DNA of 64,000 nucleotides, from positions 558,001 to 622,000 of the forward strand of contig NZ_CP092431.1 in assembly GCF_022385335.1 (NCBI RefSeq), written 5' to 3'. The notes below the pieces were generated by a model. That model was not told the DNA's origin and ran no database searches. It worked only from the letters and a program-made list of their open reading frames with translations. Position 1 is the stretch's first letter. Every line of letters begins with the position of its first letter. The stretch comes from Streptomyces deccanensis. GTDB lineage: Bacteria; Actinomycetota; Actinomycetes; Streptomycetales; Streptomycetaceae. The translations under genes and the position numbers were made by a program. This document shows positions 1 through 7,692 of the stretch, piece by piece.

Positions 1-465
1 GGTCCAGATCTGGCGGAGGGCGCGGATGAACTCCTCGGAGCGGCGGTAGCGCTCGTCGTGCTCCAGCCAGGGCTCGCCGAGGGCGGTGAACTCGCCCTTG
101 AACCAGCCCGACACGACGTTGACGGCGAAGCGGCCGTTCGACAGGTGGTCGGCGGTGGCGCCGAACTTGGCGAGGACGCCGGGGTGCCACAGTCCGGGGT
201 GGACGGCGGCGATGACCTTCAGCCGCTCGGTGGCGAGCAGCAGCGCGAGGCTGAAGCTCGTCGACTCGTGCTGGTACTCGGCGCCGTAGCTGGCCATGTA
301 GCGGACCTGGCTGAGGGCGTACTCGAAGCCGTTGTTCTCGGCGAGGACGGCGAGTTCGCGGTTGTACTCGTACCCCCAGTCGGTGCGTTGTTCGATCGTG
401 CTGGTGACGAGTCCCCCGCTGACGTTGGGGACCCAATAGGCGAATTTCAGGGGCGCGGCAGACAT
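1..465 (-). CDS. sfnG: FMN-dependent dimethylsulfone monooxygenase (partial, C-terminus outside window)
   Basis: N-terminal 155 codons of a bacterial-luciferase-fold flavin monooxygenase. The product begins MSAAPLKFAYWVPNVSGG and includes NNGFEYALSQVRYMASYGAE, diagnostic of SfnG, which uses FMNH2 and O2 to convert dimethylsulfone to methanesulfinate in organosulfur scavenging. It belongs to the same superfamily as SsuD alkanesulfonate monooxygenase. The ATG at 465 follows a weak ribosome-binding region. The coding frame is still open at base 1, so the C-terminal half lies outside. It sits downstream of a 27-codon leader ORF and is divergent from a LysR gene, the usual arrangement for sulfur-starvation-controlled genes. 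Family assignment is confident; the precise substrate is inferred from close similarity to SfnG as I remember it. Confidence 0.85.
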   Translation of the reverse strand, partial: MSAAPLKFAYWVPNVSGGLVTSTIEQRTDWGYEYNRELAVLAENNGFEYALSQVRYMASYGAEYQHESTSFSLALLLATERLKVIAAVHPGLWHPGVLAKFGATADHLSNGRFAVNVVSGWFKGEFTALGEPWLEHDERYRRSEEFIRALRQIWT

Positions 466-491
466 GCGGAACTCCTGTTGCGGAATGTTTT

Positions 492-547
492 CGGGCACGC
501 CGAATTCAGCGGGCGCACGCCGGACGCGGGCACAGTGAATTCAGGCG
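492..547. repeat. imperfect direct repeat between leader ORF and sfnG
   Basis: Two copies of a roughly 21-bp unit of the form CGGGCAC-N3-GAATTCAG(g)CGG occur at 492-512 and 527-547, 35 bp apart, in the transcribed spacer between the leader ORF and sfnG. They could be regulator sites or part of an RNA switch; no hairpin clearly pairs them. Confidence 0.4.
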
Positions 548-591
548 GAAGGCCGGGAAAGCAGAAAAGCGCGGCGGATCACGGAGGGGGA

Positions 592-675
592 TCAGGCCGC
601 GGCGCGACAGGAGGCACTGGAGACGCGTGCGAGGTCGACATGGCGTCGCCGCGTGAGGTCCAGTCGCTTCTTCAT
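592..675 (-). CDS. putative leader peptide of sulfur-metabolism type (27 aa)
   Basis: A short ORF that starts ATG AAG AAG and contains the motif RRRHVDLARVSSASC before a TGA at 592-594. The signature RRHVDL-x-R-x-SSA-x-C is that of the short actinobacterial peptides annotated as putative leader peptides, found upstream of sulfur assimilation genes. It lies 126 nt upstream of sfnG on the same strand. The near-terminal cysteine codon fits a cysteine-sensing attenuation or translational-coupling mechanism, which is inference. A longer overlapping frame (506-745) on this strand is a shadow and does not carry the motif. Confidence 0.75.
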   Translation of the reverse strand: MKKRLDLTRRRHVDLARVSSASCRAAA

Positions 676-812
676 GCCATCGATCGTGGCAGCCGTCGTC
701 GACGGCCGTCAAGGAGAACCCGACCGGTCTCGTATCCCGGACCATTGAATTTCACGAAGGTGTGACAGGGAAACCCTTGAACGGGCCGGAAATCGGCGCG
801 CATTCTGCTGCC
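676..812. promoter_or_regulatory. divergent promoter region sfnG leader / LysR gene
   Basis: This intergenic stretch must hold both promoters. On the minus strand a TTGACG box is followed 18 nt later by CACGAT just upstream of the leader ORF, a plausible -35/-10 pair. LysR regulators normally bind such divergent regions. No exact T-N11-A site was proven by eye. Confidence 0.35.
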
Positions 813-1733
813 GTGCGAACGGAACAGCTGGAATACATCACGGCGGTGACCAGGCTCGGTTCGCTGCGCCGGGCCGCCGAGGAACTACGGCTCTCCCAGC
901 CCGCGTTGAGCGAGACCGTACGGAATCTGGAACGCGAGCTGGGCGTCGATCTGCTGGAGCGCAAGCGGTCCGGCGCGACGATGAGCGCCTCGGGCCGGGA
1001 GCTGCTGCCGCACATCGTCGGGGTGCTGGACGCGGTGGACCGCTTGCGGGCGGCGGCGGGTGAGCAGCACCGCATCAGCCGGATGGTCCGCCTGGGCACG
1101 GTCAACGCGGCGACCGTGCCGCTGCTGATCCCGGTGATCCGTGACTTCCGTGCCGACCACCCGCTGACCCAGGTCGAGGTGGTGGGCGCCCAGCAGACCG
1201 ACATCCAACGGGCGCTGCTGGAGGGTTCGTTCGATCTCGGGCTCGTGAATCACCTCGACGGTGACGACGTGCCGGCCGCGTTCGAGGCCACCGAGCTGCT
1301 GCGGGGCCGGCCGGTGGTGGTCGTCCGCCCGGACAGCCCGCTGGCGGCCCGGGACGCGGTGTCGGTGGACGACCTGCTCGCCGTGCCGCTGATCGGTATG
1401 CGCTCCGGGTACGTCATGCACCGCTACGTCCACCGGCTCCTCGACGGCCGCGCCCCCGCCTTCGCGTACTCCACCGACGGCGCCGAGATGGGCAAACTGA
1501 TGGTGGCGGAGGGGCTGGGGGCGACGGTCCTGCCGGACTTCAGCGTCGTCGGCGACCCGTTGGAGCGGCGCGGCGCCCTCGTCCACCGGCCGATCGCCGA
1601 CGACACCACACGGGTCCTGCTGATGCTCCAGCGCCGCAGGGCGGACTCCGTACCGCGGGCGGCCCGGGATCTGCACGAGGCGTTCGTCCGGCGGGCGAGG
1701 GCGCTGGGCGCCCGAGCCGGGTCCGGATCATGA
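813..1733 (+). CDS. LysR-family transcriptional regulator
   Basis: A 306-residue LysR protein. The N-terminal winged helix-turn-helix reads RRAAEELRLSQPALSETVRN, followed by a linker helix and a periplasmic-binding-fold effector domain from about residue 90. GTG at 813 is preferred because it places VRTEQLEYITAV at the position where family members begin. An upstream in-frame GTG at 762 would add 17 untypical residues and has a Shine-Dalgarno-like GAAGG far too close. It is divergent from the sfnG unit, so it probably responds to sulfur status or an organosulfur ligand; that ligand is not deducible. Its stop codon overlaps the convergent MMPL gene end by six bases. Confidence 0.85.
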   Translation: MRTEQLEYITAVTRLGSLRRAAEELRLSQPALSETVRNLERELGVDLLERKRSGATMSASGRELLPHIVGVLDAVDRLRAAAGEQHRISRMVRLGTVNAATVPLLIPVIRDFRADHPLTQVEVVGAQQTDIQRALLEGSFDLGLVNHLDGDDVPAAFEATELLRGRPVVVVRPDSPLAARDAVSVDDLLAVPLIGMRSGYVMHRYVHRLLDGRAPAFAYSTDGAEMGKLMVAEGLGATVLPDFSVVGDPLERRGALVHRPIADDTTRVLLMLQRRRADSVPRAARDLHEAFVRRARALGARAGSGS

Positions 1734-3791
1734 CCGGCCCGTCGTCCCCGGCCACCAGGCGCGCTCCCCGATGTCCCGTACCAGCGCCGGCACCAGCAGC
1801 GAGCGCACCACGAGGGTGTCCAGGAGGACGCCGAACGCCACGATGAAGGCGATCTGCGCGAGGAAGGCCAGCGGGATCACGCCCAGCGCGGCGAAGGTCG
1901 CGGCGAGGACCACGCCCGCCGAGGTGATGACCCCGCCCGTGCTGACCAGGCCGCGCAGCACACCCTCGCGCACCCCGTGCCGCAGGGACTCCTCACGGAC
2001 CCGGGACATGAGGAAGATGTTGTAGTCGACGCCCAGCGCCACCAGGAAGACGAACCCGTAGAGCGGCACGGACGGGTCGGTGCCGGTGAACCCGAACAGG
2101 TGCGTGAAGACGAGTGCGGAGACGCCCAGCGTGGCGAGGAAGTTCAGGGCCACCGTGGCGACCAGCAGGACCGGCAGCAGCAGCGAGCGCAGCAGGCCGA
2201 CCAGGATGAGGAGGATGACGGCGAGGACGACGGGGACGATGAGCGTGCGGTCGCGTTCGGCGGTGCGCAGGGTGTCGTACTGCTGTGCGGTGTAGCCGCC
2301 GACGAGGGCGTCCGCGCCGGGCACGGCGTGCAGGGCGCCGCGCAGCCGCGCCACCGTCCGCTTGGCGGCGTCGCTGTCGGCGGCGGCGTCGAGGGTGACG
2401 TCGACCCGGACGCGTCCGTCGACGACCAGTGGCTCGCCGCCGGGACGGCCGGACCCGCCGACGACGATCGCCGCGGCGACGCCCTCGGTGTCGCGGGCCG
2501 CGCCGAGCACGGGCTCCAGCCGGTCCGCGTCCGCGACGACCACGGCGGGGTTGCCGGAGCCCGCCGGGAAGTGTGCGCCGAGGGCCTGCTGGGCGGCGAC
2601 GGACGGGGCGTCGCCCACGAAGGTCTCGTCCAGGGGGACGCCCTTGGAGGTGAGGGCCGGCGCGAAGGCGGCGCCGGCCAGCAGGACGGCCAGGGTCACC
2701 GCCCACACCCGGCGCGGGGCGCGGTCGACGAGGTCCGCGACGCGCCGCCACACGCCGTCGCCGCGCGCGGAGGCGGTGCGGGCACCCGGGCGGGCGGGCC
2801 AGTAGGCGGCGCGGCCCAGGGCGACGAGGACGGCGGGCAGGAAGGTGAGCGTGGCGAGGACGGCGCAGCCGATGCCGATGGCGCCGACCGGCCCGAGCGC
2901 CCGGTTGTTGGTGAGGTCGCTGAGCAGCAGGGCGAGCAGGCCGAGCGCGACGGTCGCGGCGCTGGCCACAATGGCGCCCCAGGACTGCCGCAGCGCGGCC
3001 CGCATGGCGGTGAAGCGGTCGGCGCGGTCGGTGAGTTCCTCACGGAAGCGGGCGGTGAGCAGGAGGGCGTAGTCGGTGGCGGCGCCGATGACGAGGATGG
3101 ACAGGATGCCCTGGACCTGTCCGTCGACGCGGACGACGTCCCGGTCGGCGAGGACGTACACGACCGCGCAGGCGAGGCCCAGCGCGAACACCGCGCCGAG
3201 GATGATCACCAGGGGGAGCAGCAGGCTGCGGTAGACGAGGAGCAGGATCACCAGCACGGTGAGGAGCGCCACGGCGAGCAGCAGGCCGTCGATGCCGGCG
3301 AAGGCGTCGGCCAGGTCCGCCTGGCTCGCGGCGGGCCCCGCCAGGTGGACGGTGGTGCCGGGCAGGCGTTCGGCGGCGGCGCGGATCCGGTCGAGGGTGT
3401 CGGGCAGTTCGTCGCCCAGGTCGGGCCGGAGCGGGACCACGCCCCGCAGCGCGTCGCCGTCCTTCGACAGGAGCGCGGGCGAGACCTGTCCCGTGACGCC
3501 GGGGGTGTCGGCGAGGGAGGCGAGGAGGCGGTCGGCCGTGGCGCGCCGCTCGGCGAGCCCGTCGCCGGTCCACACGACGATCGCCGGCAGCGTCTCGTCC
3601 TGCCGGAAGGCCCGCTGCGCGGTGACGACCTCGGTGGATTCGGCGCTGCGGGGCAGGAACGCGGCCTGGTCGTTGGTGGCGACCTCGCCGAGGCGCCCGG
3701 CGTACGGGCCGAGGACGCCTCCGACGACGAGCCAGACAGCTATCAGCAGGAGGGGGACGAGCCGGCGGGCGCGTCCGGGGGTGGTGGACAT
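1728..3791 (-). CDS. MMPL/RND-family membrane transporter
   Basis: A 687-residue MMPL-type exporter in two homologous halves. Each half has one transmembrane helix, a large extracytoplasmic domain and a cluster of about five helices (roughly residues 165-345 and 525-680). Internal motifs include GAATDYALLLTARFREEL in the first half and ALGVDYNIFLMSRVREE in the second, the G-x3-D-Y signature of the proton-relay helices. The ATG at 3791 (MSTTPGRARR) puts the first hydrophobic segment at residues 12-30. A longer frame to 3848 would run into the operator region. It probably exports a lipid or toxic amphiphile and is likely repressed by the upstream MarR protein, since both read leftward 121 nt apart. 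Confidence 0.9.
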   Translation of the reverse strand: MSTTPGRARRLVPLLLIAVWLVVGGVLGPYAGRLGEVATNDQAAFLPRSAESTEVVTAQRAFRQDETLPAIVVWTGDGLAERRATADRLLASLADTPGVTGQVSPALLSKDGDALRGVVPLRPDLGDELPDTLDRIRAAAERLPGTTVHLAGPAASQADLADAFAGIDGLLLAVALLTVLVILLLVYRSLLLPLVIILGAVFALGLACAVVYVLADRDVVRVDGQVQGILSILVIGAATDYALLLTARFREELTDRADRFTAMRAALRQSWGAIVASAATVALGLLALLLSDLTNNRALGPVGAIGIGCAVLATLTFLPAVLVALGRAAYWPARPGARTASARGDGVWRRVADLVDRAPRRVWAVTLAVLLAGAAFAPALTSKGVPLDETFVGDAPSVAAQQALGAHFPAGSGNPAVVVADADRLEPVLGAARDTEGVAAAIVVGGSGRPGGEPLVVDGRVRVDVTLDAAADSDAAKRTVARLRGALHAVPGADALVGGYTAQQYDTLRTAERDRTLIVPVVLAVILLILVGLLRSLLLPVLLVATVALNFLATLGVSALVFTHLFGFTGTDPSVPLYGFVFLVALGVDYNIFLMSRVREESLRHGVREGVLRGLVSTGGVITSAGVVLAATFAALGVIPLAFLAQIAFIVAFGVLLDTLVVRSLLVPALVRDIGERAWWPGTTGRS

Positions 3792-3859
3792 GGTGCTCCA
3801 GAGTCCGGGCGGGGTTGCCTCGACGAGTGACCCAAGCAGATGACTCAACGAAAAACAAT

Positions 3860-3872
3860 CTCAATCATTGAG
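3860..3872. promoter_or_regulatory. candidate MarR operator upstream of the MMPL gene
   Basis: CTCAATCATTGAG is a perfect 6-bp-arm palindrome around a single central base. It lies in an unusually A/T-rich island between the MarR stop and the MMPL start, with another CTCAA half-site at 3844-3848. Position and symmetry fit autoregulatory MarR binding over the exporter promoter; binding itself is inference. Confidence 0.55.
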
Positions 3873-3912
3873 CTACTTGGGATCGATCCTAGGGCACCGG
3901 TGCGGGCCTGCT

Positions 3913-4410
3913 TCAGCGGGGGTGGTCGGCGCCCGCGCCCAGTTCCTCGTTCATCGCCGCGAGGAAACGCAGGACGACGGCCAGTTCCTCGGCGGTGAAA
4001 CGGGAGCGTGCCGCTTCGGTCGCCGCCGCGAGGGGCCGGAAGTAGGTGCGCGCGGCCCCGCGCGCGTCGGCCGCGTAGTACAGGTGCACCACCCGGCGGT
4101 CGGCGCTCTCCCGGACCCGGCGCACGTGCCCGGCGCGCTCCAGCCGGTCGACACAGGCGGTGACCGCGCCGGAGGTCAGCCCGAGGTGTTCGCGCAGCCG
4201 CTTCGGCGTCATGGGGGTCTCCGCGTCCAGGATCGCCGCGAGCGCCTGGACGTCCGTCGCGTGCAGCCCGTGGTCGCCCGCGAAGGCGTGCACCAGCCGG
4301 TTGATCTCGCCGTTCATCCGGCGCAGCGCCACAGCGAAGGCGTGCAGGTCGGTCGGCGCCCCGAAGGCGTCGCCGCCGTCGTCCCCCGATTGCCGAGCGG
4401 GATCGTTCAC
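3913..4410 (-). CDS. MarR-family transcriptional regulator
   Basis: A 165-residue winged-helix MarR protein. The recognition region reads TPKRLREHLGLTSGAVTACV and is followed by the wing RRVRESADRRVVHLYY, as in the family. The GTG at 4410 gives a product starting VNDPARQSGDD with a short disordered N-terminus; the frame stays open to 4542 but the extra residues look non-coding. It lies immediately upstream of, and codirectional with, the MMPL exporter gene, a common regulator-efflux pair. The inducer cannot be told from sequence. The start is moderately uncertain because no strong ribosome-binding site precedes it. Confidence 0.85.
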   Translation of the reverse strand: MNDPARQSGDDGGDAFGAPTDLHAFAVALRRMNGEINRLVHAFAGDHGLHATDVQALAAILDAETPMTPKRLREHLGLTSGAVTACVDRLERAGHVRRVRESADRRVVHLYYAADARGAARTYFRPLAAATEAARSRFTAEELAVVLRFLAAMNEELGAGADHPR

Positions 4411-4574
4411 TGTGGCCACGCGGTCAGCGTAGTCGCCGTACCGATCACCCGAACGCGCGGCGATGCGCCCCGGGCGCATCCGGAAGCGCCCCGCCGGAGG
4501 AAGTGATGTGCATGAGCACCTGATCCGTTCTCCCGCGAGCACCTGATCCGCCCCCTCCTCCCCGGAGTCCGTCC

Positions 4575-5936
4575 ATGAACGTCTCGGTCGTCCTGTTCAC
4601 CTCCGATCTGCGGCTGCACGACCATCCGCCGCTGCGCGCGGCGCTCGACGGATCACGGCAGGTGGTCCCGCTGTTCGTGCGCGACCGTGCCGTGGCCGCC
4701 GCCGGGTTCGCGGTGCCCAACCGGCTCGCTTTCCTCGCCGACTGCCTGCGCGACCTCGACGCGGGACTGCGTGAGCGGGGCGGCCGGCTGGTGGTGCGTT
4801 CCGGCGACGTCGTCGCGGAGGTGTGCAAGGTGGCCGCCGAGGCGGACGCCGACGAGGTGCATCTGGCGGCCGACGCCGGCGCGTACGCCCAGCGGCGCGA
4901 GGCGCGGCTGCGGCGCGCCCTGGAGGCCGAGGGCGTACGGCTGCACGTGCACGAGACGGTGACGACCGCCGTGGAGCCCGGCGCGGTGACCCCGGCCTCG
5001 TCGGACCACTTCTCGGTGTTCACGCCCTACTTCGGCCACTGGTCCCGGCAGCGGCTACGGGACGCGCTGGCCGCGCCGCGGGCGGTGCGGGTGCCGGACG
5101 GGATCGGTTCGGAGGAGCCGCCCTCTCGGGCGGAACTGTCCGGTCTCTCCCCGGAGTTGGCGGCCGGCGGTGAGACGGAGGGCCGCGCACGGCTCACCGC
5201 CTGGCTGCGGTCCGGCATCGAGGCGTACGAGGACCGGCACGACGATCTGGCGGGCGACGCGACCTCCCGGCTCTCGCCGCACCTGCACTTCGGCACCCTC
5301 TCCCCCGTCGAGCTGGTCCACCTCGCGCGCCGCGCGGGCGGTCCGGGCGCCGAGGCGTTCGTGCGGCAGCTCGCGTGGCGGGACTTCAACCGCCAGCTGC
5401 TGGCCGTGCGGCCGACGGCCGCGACCGTGGACTACCGCGCCAGACACGACCGTTGGCGCTCCGCCCCGGACGAGGTCGAGGCGTGGCGGGAGGGCCGCAC
5501 CGGCTATCCCGTGGTCGACGCGGCCATGCGCCAGCTGCGCCACGAGGGCTGGATGCACAACCGCGGCCGACTGCTGACCGCGAGCTTCCTGACCAAGACG
5601 CTGTACGTCGACTGGCGCGTGGGCGCCCGGCACTTCCTGGATCTCCTCGTCGACGGCGACGTGGCCAACAACCAGCTCAACTGGCAGTGGGTGGCGGGGA
5701 CCGGCACCGACACCCGCCCCAACCGGGTGCTCAACCCGGTCACCCAGGCGAAGCGGTACGACCCGGAGGGTGAGTACGTACGGCGCTGGGTGCCGGAGTT
5801 GGCGGACGTCGCGGGGCCGGCGGTGCACGAGCCGTGGAAGCTGCCCGGGTTGGACCGTGCCGCGCTGGACTATCCGGAGCCGATCGTGGATCTGGCGGAG
5901 GGACGGGAACGGTTCCTGCGGGGGCGCGAGTCCTGA
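4575..5936 (+). CDS. phr: class I CPD deoxyribodipyrimidine photolyase
   Basis: A 453-residue cryptochrome/photolyase-family enzyme that reverses UV-induced cyclobutane pyrimidine dimers with blue light and FADH-. Residues 1-130 form the antenna-binding alpha/beta domain (VVLFTSDLRLHDHPPL). The FAD-binding helical domain carries TSRLSPHLHFG (230-240), WMHNRGRL (326-333) and DGDVANNQLNWQWVAG (360-375), all catalytic-class signatures. The length is normal for bacterial class I enzymes. Its 3' end overlaps the convergent cobalamin-binding MerR gene by 67 bases, so the repair enzyme and a possible light sensor are neighbours. No strong ribosome-binding site is obvious before the ATG. Confidence 0.93.
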   Translation: MNVSVVLFTSDLRLHDHPPLRAALDGSRQVVPLFVRDRAVAAAGFAVPNRLAFLADCLRDLDAGLRERGGRLVVRSGDVVAEVCKVAAEADADEVHLAADAGAYAQRREARLRRALEAEGVRLHVHETVTTAVEPGAVTPASSDHFSVFTPYFGHWSRQRLRDALAAPRAVRVPDGIGSEEPPSRAELSGLSPELAAGGETEGRARLTAWLRSGIEAYEDRHDDLAGDATSRLSPHLHFGTLSPVELVHLARRAGGPGAEAFVRQLAWRDFNRQLLAVRPTAATVDYRARHDRWRSAPDEVEAWREGRTGYPVVDAAMRQLRHEGWMHNRGRLLTASFLTKTLYVDWRVGARHFLDLLVDGDVANNQLNWQWVAGTGTDTRPNRVLNPVTQAKRYDPEGEYVRRWVPELADVAGPAVHEPWKLPGLDRAALDYPEPIVDLAEGRERFLRGRES

Positions 5937-7012
5937 GGTTCCGCATCGGCCCGGCCGGTGTGCGAGGACTGCGGGTCCTGCGGGCCACCGGGCTCACGTC
6001 GGCCCAGGCGCAGCCCTTCCGGGCGTCCGTGCGGTCCCGAAAGCATCTCCACCGCGTCGCCCAGCGAGGACGGTCGGACGGTCCCGGGCACGGTGTGTCC
6101 GAGCCAGCCGGGGCCGCCGAGCAGGACGAGCGGCTGCCGGCGGGCGCCCTTCACACCCCAGCGGAGGGCCGTGAGGTGGCGGGCGAGGGGCAGGCACGCC
6201 GTGGAGCGGGCCTGCGCCCACAGGACGACCGCCGCCGGGCCGAGCCGGTCGACCGCCGCGCCGAGTGCCTCGGCGGGGACGGCCGCGCCGAACATCCTGG
6301 TGGGCAGGCCGAGTTCGGCGAGGGCCGCGTTGAGGGCCTCCAGCGGAAGGGTGTGCTGCTCGTCGGGCACACAGGCGAGCACGACCGGTCCGGTCGCGGT
6401 GCCGTCGCGGCGGGACGCGGGCGGCCGGGTGCCGCGGCGGAGCGTGGTGGAGACGTGCCAGGACAGCAGATGCTCGACCTCGACGTAGCGGTCCCCCGAG
6501 GAGGCCCACTTGCGGCCCACCGCGTGCAGGGCCGGCACCATCACCTCCTGCCAGGCGACCGTGAGTCCGTACCGCTCGACGGCACCGGCCAACCGGTCCT
6601 CCACCGCCGGGGCGTCGAGGCGTACGGCGGCGCGGGCGAGGCCCCGGCACTCCCTGCGGAGGTCCCCCGGCGCGGGCGGGCCGGGTGCGCGCGGCGGCCG
6701 GGGCCGTTCCCCGTCCCCTGTCAGGGAACCTCGGGGGCCCTCCTCCGCCGGCCGGGCCCCGGCTCCGTGCTTCGCCGCGCGGGCCGCCTCCGCCGGTGGC
6801 ACCCCCGCCGAGGTGAGCCGGCACATCGCCTCCACCACCGTCACGTCCCGCGGGGTCCAGCGCCGGTGCCGGCCGTCGGCACGGACGGCGGGACCGATGC
6901 CGTAGCGGCGGTCCCAGGAACGCAGGGTGGTCGGCGAGACGCCCAGCCTGCGGGCCAGGGCACCGCTGGTGAGCACGGGATCGGCAGGGTTTTCCTCCCC
7001 GTATGCACCCAT
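5870..7012 (-). CDS. MerR-family regulator with B12-binding domain (CarH/LitR-like)
   Basis: A 380-residue protein. A MerR helix-turn-helix (LTSGALARRLGVSPTTLRSW, residues 14-33) is followed by a helical cap domain and a Rossmann cobalamin-binding domain (about 205-315). Trp169 and the Glu180-His181 pair in the cap, and His220 in PDEQH, correspond to the cap W/EH motif and lower axial His of adenosylcobalamin photoreceptors of the CarH type. The W-to-EH spacing appears one residue longer than the CarH pattern I remember. The ATG at 7012 directly precedes the HTH; upstream in-frame codons look non-coding. The C-terminal tail reads antisense to the photolyase 3' end. A light-responsive repressor of nearby repair or pigment genes is plausible but unproven. 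Confidence 0.8.
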   Translation of the reverse strand: MGAYGEENPADPVLTSGALARRLGVSPTTLRSWDRRYGIGPAVRADGRHRRWTPRDVTVVEAMCRLTSAGVPPAEAARAAKHGAGARPAEEGPRGSLTGDGERPRPPRAPGPPAPGDLRRECRGLARAAVRLDAPAVEDRLAGAVERYGLTVAWQEVMVPALHAVGRKWASSGDRYVEVEHLLSWHVSTTLRRGTRPPASRRDGTATGPVVLACVPDEQHTLPLEALNAALAELGLPTRMFGAAVPAEALGAAVDRLGPAAVVLWAQARSTACLPLARHLTALRWGVKGARRQPLVLLGGPGWLGHTVPGTVRPSSLGDAVEMLSGPHGRPEGLRLGRREPGGPQDPQSSHTGRADAEPQDSRPRRNRSRPSARSTIGSG

Positions 7013-7097
7013 GCGGATGACTATACGACGCAGAAGCGATGCGAGCCGGAACCAGGCGCGCTTCCACCCTCGGCGACCACTACACATAAAGGCAAAA

Positions 7098-7127
7098 TAA
7101 GCGCAGAATGAACGTACGCGGCGCTTA
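7098..7127. promoter_or_regulatory. inverted repeat in MerR/SPW divergent region
   Basis: TAAGCGC at 7098-7104 and GCGCTTA at 7121-7127 form 7-bp arms separated by 16 bases, in the A-rich stretch between the divergent B12-MerR and SPW genes. It could be an operator for the MerR protein; the support is only symmetry and position. Confidence 0.3.
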
Positions 7128-7180
7128 CCGCATACCCCACCAGACGCGGTCAGGCCTGCGGAGTTCAAAGGAGTCGACTC

Positions 7181-7630
7181 ATGGCCAACGTCTCACACAG
7201 GAGTGACATCTCCAGTCACCCCGACGCACCCGAAATGCAGGCTCGTTACGCCCGCATGCTCGGTGGTCGCGACGTGGCGCTCGTGGACGGACCGGTGTTC
7301 CTGCTCGGTCTGTACTGCGCCGTGTCCCCGTGGATACTCCACTACACGACGAGCCAGCCCGCTCTGGTGACCCACAACCTCATCGTGGGCATCGCGATCG
7401 GCCTGCTGGCCCTCGGCTTCACCGCCGCACCGGAGAGGATGTACGGCCTGAGCTGGGCCATGTGCGCACTGGGCGTGTGGATGATCATCGCGCCGTGGAT
7501 CGTGGGCGAGAGCCCGGACGCCGGTGTCGTGGTCAACAACATCATCATCGGCTGCCTGGCCCTGCTGCTGGGAGCGATGTGCGCCGGCGCCGCGACCAAG
7601 GGCGGCACCCGTGGGGGCCTCACACCGTAG
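7181..7630 (+). CDS. SPW-repeat membrane protein
   Basis: A 149-residue integral membrane protein with four hydrophobic helices and two copies of the repeat core, AVSPWILHY and IIAPWIVGE, that defines SPW-repeat proteins. The start is well supported by AAAGGAG seven bases before the ATG. SPW proteins are widespread in actinobacteria and often accompany stress-related genes; their biochemical role is unknown. It is divergent from the B12-binding MerR gene, so it is a candidate target of that regulator. Confidence 0.85.
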   Translation: MANVSHRSDISSHPDAPEMQARYARMLGGRDVALVDGPVFLLGLYCAVSPWILHYTTSQPALVTHNLIVGIAIGLLALGFTAAPERMYGLSWAMCALGVWMIIAPWIVGESPDAGVVVNNIIIGCLALLLGAMCAGAATKGGTRGGLTP

Positions 7631-7660
7631 GTGTGACCAGGAACGCCCGCGAGGGGTAAC

Positions 7661-7692
7661 GGCGGCCGATCCGCTCAGGCGGATCGGCCGTC
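7661..7692. terminator. bidirectional hairpin terminator
   Basis: GGCCGATCCG and CGGATCGGCC pair around the loop CTCAGG, between the SPW gene and the end of the convergent ArsR-START gene, whose stop codon lies in the loop. GC-rich hairpins without T-tracts are normal in Streptomyces. Confidence 0.6.

Noticed and set aside
506..745. 79-codon ORF upstream of sfnG
   Set aside because: Overlaps the RRHVDL leader in another frame and has no recognisable motif.
1977..3830. 617-codon plus-strand open frame over the MMPL gene
   Set aside because: Antisense shadow of a GC-rich gene; composition is Gly/Asp/Glu/Arg-rich with no domain, while the minus frame has clear RND motifs.
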